Shown here: positions 5,662-7,285 of the stretch, piece by piece
How positions within the stretch are numbered: position 1 is the stretch's first letter
How the letters are laid out: every line of letters begins with the position of its first letter
NCBI GenBank assembly: GCA_000438015.1
Contig: FR901601.1
Coordinates: 12,201 to 19,485, forward strand
Source: Coraliomargarita sp. CAG:312
GTDB taxonomy: Bacteria; Verrucomicrobiota; Verrucomicrobiia; Opitutales; Intestinicryptomonadaceae
Length of the DNA: 7,285 bases
Direction: 5' to 3'
Made by a program: the position numbers and the translations under genes
The notes under the pieces: generated by a model
What the model was told of the DNA's origin: nothing
The model's input: only the letters and a program-made list of their open reading frames with translations
Databases searched by the model: none

Positions 5662-6936
5662 GTGGCTGCGCTAGGTGGAAAGTCGTCAAAGGCGCGCGTG
5701 GAAATACTGTCTCCTGCGGGGGATTTCATATGTTTAGACGCGGCCTTGCAGGCAGGCGCAGACGCCGTGTATTTCGGTTTGAAGGGCAGCAATATGCGTG
5801 CCGGGGCTAAGAATTTTGAAACTAAGGATATGAAAAAAATAGTCCGCAAGTGTTCAAAATTCGGAGCTAAGGCTTATTTGACGCTAAACACAATCTACTA
5901 TGAAGGCGAGGAAAAGATTCTGGCGCGCCAGCTTAAAGCCGCAAAATCCGCTGGAGTTTCGGCTGTGATAGCTTGGGATTTGGGCGCAATATCTCTGGCG
6001 AATGAAATAGGAATTCCCGTGCATCTTTCAACCCAGGCAAGCGCCGCAAATTCCGGTGCGGTAGCTTCGTACGCGCGCAATTATGCAATTAAACGCTTTG
6101 TGCTTGCGCGGGAATGCTCGTTGGAGTCAATTGCGCAAATAAAGAAATCGCTGGCAGCAAAACTTGGCAAGTCCGCGGCAAAAGATATCTCAATAGAAGT
6201 TTTCGCGCACGGGGCAATGTGCGTTTCAATTAGCGGCAGATGTTTTCTTTCACAATTTTCATGCGGGAAAAGCGCAAATAGGGGAGAATGTTTGCAGCCG
6301 TGCAGGAGAGAATATTTAATAAGCGACATTCGCGGGGGAGAGCCTTCGTTCAAGATAGGTTCCGGATATGTTATGAGCCCCAAGGACTTGTGCACGCTTG
6401 GATTTTTGGAAAAACTTATAGATGCCGGGGCGGATTCTCTTAAAATAGAGGGGCGGAACCGCAATGCTGAATACGTTTTTAACGTCACTTCGGCGTATGT
6501 TAAAGCCAGGGATTTTTACGCTGAAAACCGCAAGTCTCCGACTTTCGACAAGGATTTTTCGGAATTAAAAAATGCGCTGGTTTCTAATTTAGAGTCTGTT
6601 TTTAACAGGGGATTTTCAAGCGGATTTTTTATGGGTAAGCCAGTTGGCGATTGGACTTCCAAAGGGAATGCGGCAAAATCCAAAAAATGTATTTTGGGGC
6701 ATGTGTTGAATTTTTACTCGCGCCTAGGCGTTGCGGAAATTTCAATTGACGACAACTCTGTTTCATTGGGCGAAGAAATTCAAATCGAAGGCGAAACAAC
6801 AGGCTTTGTGAGAATGAAAATTGAAAGTATGCAGCTTGGCGGCAACCCAATCGATTTTGCGGGGAAGGGAATGAAGGTTTCGGTAAAAGTTCCAGTAAAG
6901 CTTAGGCGCGGAGATAGGATTTTTAAATTTCTATAG
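5662..6936 (+). CDS. U32 family protein, TrhP-like RNA hydroxylation factor
   Basis: A 424-residue protein of the 'peptidase U32' family. EILSPAGD (14-21) opens the barrel, with GADAVYFGL (32-40) and HLSTQASAAN (121-130) following. The family signature EVFAHGAMCVSISGRCFLS lies at 179-197, then NRGECLQPCRREY (206-218), SPKDLC (239-244) and SLKIEGRNR (259-267). A C-terminal beta domain (about 340-424) resembles that of TrhP (YegQ). Despite the name, characterised bacterial members support hydroxylation: TrhP of U34 in tRNA (prephenate-dependent), RlhA of 23S rRNA, UbiU/UbiV of ubiquinone precursors. C187, C194, C210 and C244 fit iron-sulfur ligands by analogy with UbiU. The length is nearer TrhP than the longer RlhA. 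The start is uncertain: GTG at 5662, or the GTG at 5698 that would place MEILSPAGD at the N terminus. No ATG occurs before residue 45. No clear terminator follows. Confidence 0.9.
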   Translation: MAALGGKSSKARVEILSPAGDFICLDAALQAGADAVYFGLKGSNMRAGAKNFETKDMKKIVRKCSKFGAKAYLTLNTIYYEGEEKILARQLKAAKSAGVSAVIAWDLGAISLANEIGIPVHLSTQASAANSGAVASYARNYAIKRFVLARECSLESIAQIKKSLAAKLGKSAAKDISIEVFAHGAMCVSISGRCFLSQFSCGKSANRGECLQPCRREYLISDIRGGEPSFKIGSGYVMSPKDLCTLGFLEKLIDAGADSLKIEGRNRNAEYVFNVTSAYVKARDFYAENRKSPTFDKDFSELKNALVSNLESVFNRGFSSGFFMGKPVGDWTSKGNAAKSKKCILGHVLNFYSRLGVAEISIDDNSVSLGEEIQIEGETTGFVRMKIESMQLGGNPIDFAGKGMKVSVKVPVKLRRGDRIFKFL

Positions 6937-7020
6937 CCTGTGCGCTCTTGAAACAGCGGGAGAAAATTTTGTATTATTTTGCCTTTTGTGCGATAATTGC
7001 TGATGTGGAAAAGCCTCTAT

Positions 7021-7033
7021 TGATTGACAATCA
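7021..7033. promoter_or_regulatory. Perfect 13-bp dyad over the -35 box (candidate operator)
   Basis: TGATTGACAATCA consists of two 6-bp arms (TGATTG/CAATCA) around a single central A. It covers the TTGACA box completely, which is where a repressor would block RNA polymerase. A related half-site, ATCAATTG, occurs downstream at 7060-7067. No regulator gene is in the window, so the binding protein is unknown and chance occurrence is possible. Confidence 0.35.
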
Positions 7034-7055
7034 TTATTATTTGTATTTTTATACA
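7024..7055 (+). promoter_or_regulatory. Sigma-70-like promoter of the Tat lipoprotein gene
   Basis: TTGACA (7024-7029) is a perfect -35 box. The -10 box is either TTTATA (7048-7053, 18-base spacing) or TATACA (7050-7055, 20-base spacing). Transcription would start near 7060, about 35 bases before the ATG. This is the strongest -35 match I saw in the window. Confidence 0.5.
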
Positions 7056-7076
7056 GTAAATCAATTGCAACTTGTT

Positions 7077-7083
7077 AAGGAGG
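7077..7083 (+). promoter_or_regulatory. Consensus Shine-Dalgarno AAGGAGG
   Basis: AAGGAGG lies ten bases before the ATG at 7094 and fixes that start. It is the only consensus ribosome binding site in the window; most other genes show none. Confidence 0.8.
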
Positions 7084-7093
7084 ATAAACCACA

Positions 7094-7285
7094 ATGAAAA
7101 ACATTTCTAGAAGGCAGTTTTTGGCAAATTCAACTGGCGCTCTTGCAATTTTTGCAGGTATGGGCGCATTGCTATCCGGATGCGGAAAAAAGCGCGCATT
7201 TCAAATAGGGGTGTGCGATTGGACGCTTGGTTGCGCTGGGTCGGATAAGGCTTTTGACATTGCGAAATCCATAGGGTTGGATGGA
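7094..7285 (+). CDS. Tat-exported lipoprotein, probable sugar phosphate isomerase/epimerase-like (partial)
   Basis: The first 64 residues of a gene that runs off the right edge. The N terminus carries a twin-arginine motif, SRRQFL (5-10), a hydrophobic stretch (11-27, alanine- and glycine-rich) and a perfect lipobox LSGC with Cys30, so a folded, lipid-anchored protein outside the cytoplasmic membrane is expected. The mature start, FQIGVCDWTLG (36-46) followed by DKAFDIAKSIGLDG (51-64), resembles the first beta strand and helix of AP-endonuclease-2-like TIM barrels (xylose isomerase-like sugar isomerases/epimerases). These often occur as Tat-exported proteins in Planctomycetes and Verrucomicrobia. 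The family call rests on a short segment, and the enzyme activity and substrate cannot be inferred. The gene has its own promoter, a candidate operator and a consensus ribosome binding site. Confidence 0.75.
   Translation, partial: MKNISRRQFLANSTGALAIFAGMGALLSGCGKKRAFQIGVCDWTLGCAGSDKAFDIAKSIGLDG

Noticed and set aside
6081..6488. A 135-codon minus-strand open frame opposite the U32 gene
   Set aside because: It covers the most conserved U32 motifs on the other strand and has no own signals; shadow frame.
6937..7020. An intrinsic terminator after the U32 gene
   Set aside because: Only a 4-bp stem (CGCT/AGCG) without an adjacent T tract is present, which is too weak to call.
1..7285. CRISPR arrays, tRNA genes, insertion sequences or phage genes
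   Set aside because: No regularly spaced repeats, cloverleaf sequence, transposase or inverted-repeat ends were seen; the genes are housekeeping or conserved-hypothetical.

Overview
The window reads as ordinary chromosomal DNA from a Gram-negative-type bacterium with moderate G+C. My best guess is the PVC group (Verrucomicrobiota, perhaps Opitutae). The hints are a diaminopimelate pathway that uses DapL, a Tat-type lipoprotein of the sugar phosphate isomerase/epimerase type, weak or absent Shine-Dalgarno sequences at most genes, and a DUF6485 protein. The taxonomic call is inference from gene content only. There is no phage, insertion sequence, CRISPR array, tRNA or rRNA, and I saw no broken gene.

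Layout. At the left edge (1-60) lie two hairpins; the first is followed by a T tract and probably ends a plus-strand gene outside the window. dapL runs leftward at 87-1331. An 85-bp divergent gap then separates it from a rightward block with short gaps (24-27 nt): panC (pantothenate synthetase), nadB (L-aspartate oxidase), apt (adenine phosphoribosyltransferase) and a small lipoprotein gene. This block ends at a clear intrinsic terminator (4909-4930). A non-coding stretch (4850-5085) follows, with a second hairpin region in which CCGCC and GGCGG arms can pair in several alternative ways. Next come a four-helix DUF486 membrane protein (5086-5424), a cysteine-rich DUF6485 protein (5458-5658) and a U32-family protein resembling the tRNA/rRNA hydroxylation factors (5662-6936). 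After a 157-bp gap with a TTGACA box, an overlapping dyad and a consensus Shine-Dalgarno, a Tat/lipobox protein starts at 7094 and runs off the right edge.

How the genes fit together. dapL, panC and nadB all serve pathways fed by aspartate: lysine/meso-diaminopimelate, pantothenate through beta-alanine, and NAD through iminoaspartate. apt salvages adenine to AMP, so the panC-nadB-apt block looks like a cofactor and adenine-nucleotide supply operon. The DUF6485 and U32 genes are almost certainly co-translated or at least co-transcribed: they lie in the same reading frame with only a TAG and one further codon between them. The last gene looks like a separately controlled envelope protein.

I did not find a convincing new biological system. 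The points most worth checking are the in-frame DUF6485/U32 junction, the dyad over the last promoter, and the alternative-pairing leader before the DUF486 gene.
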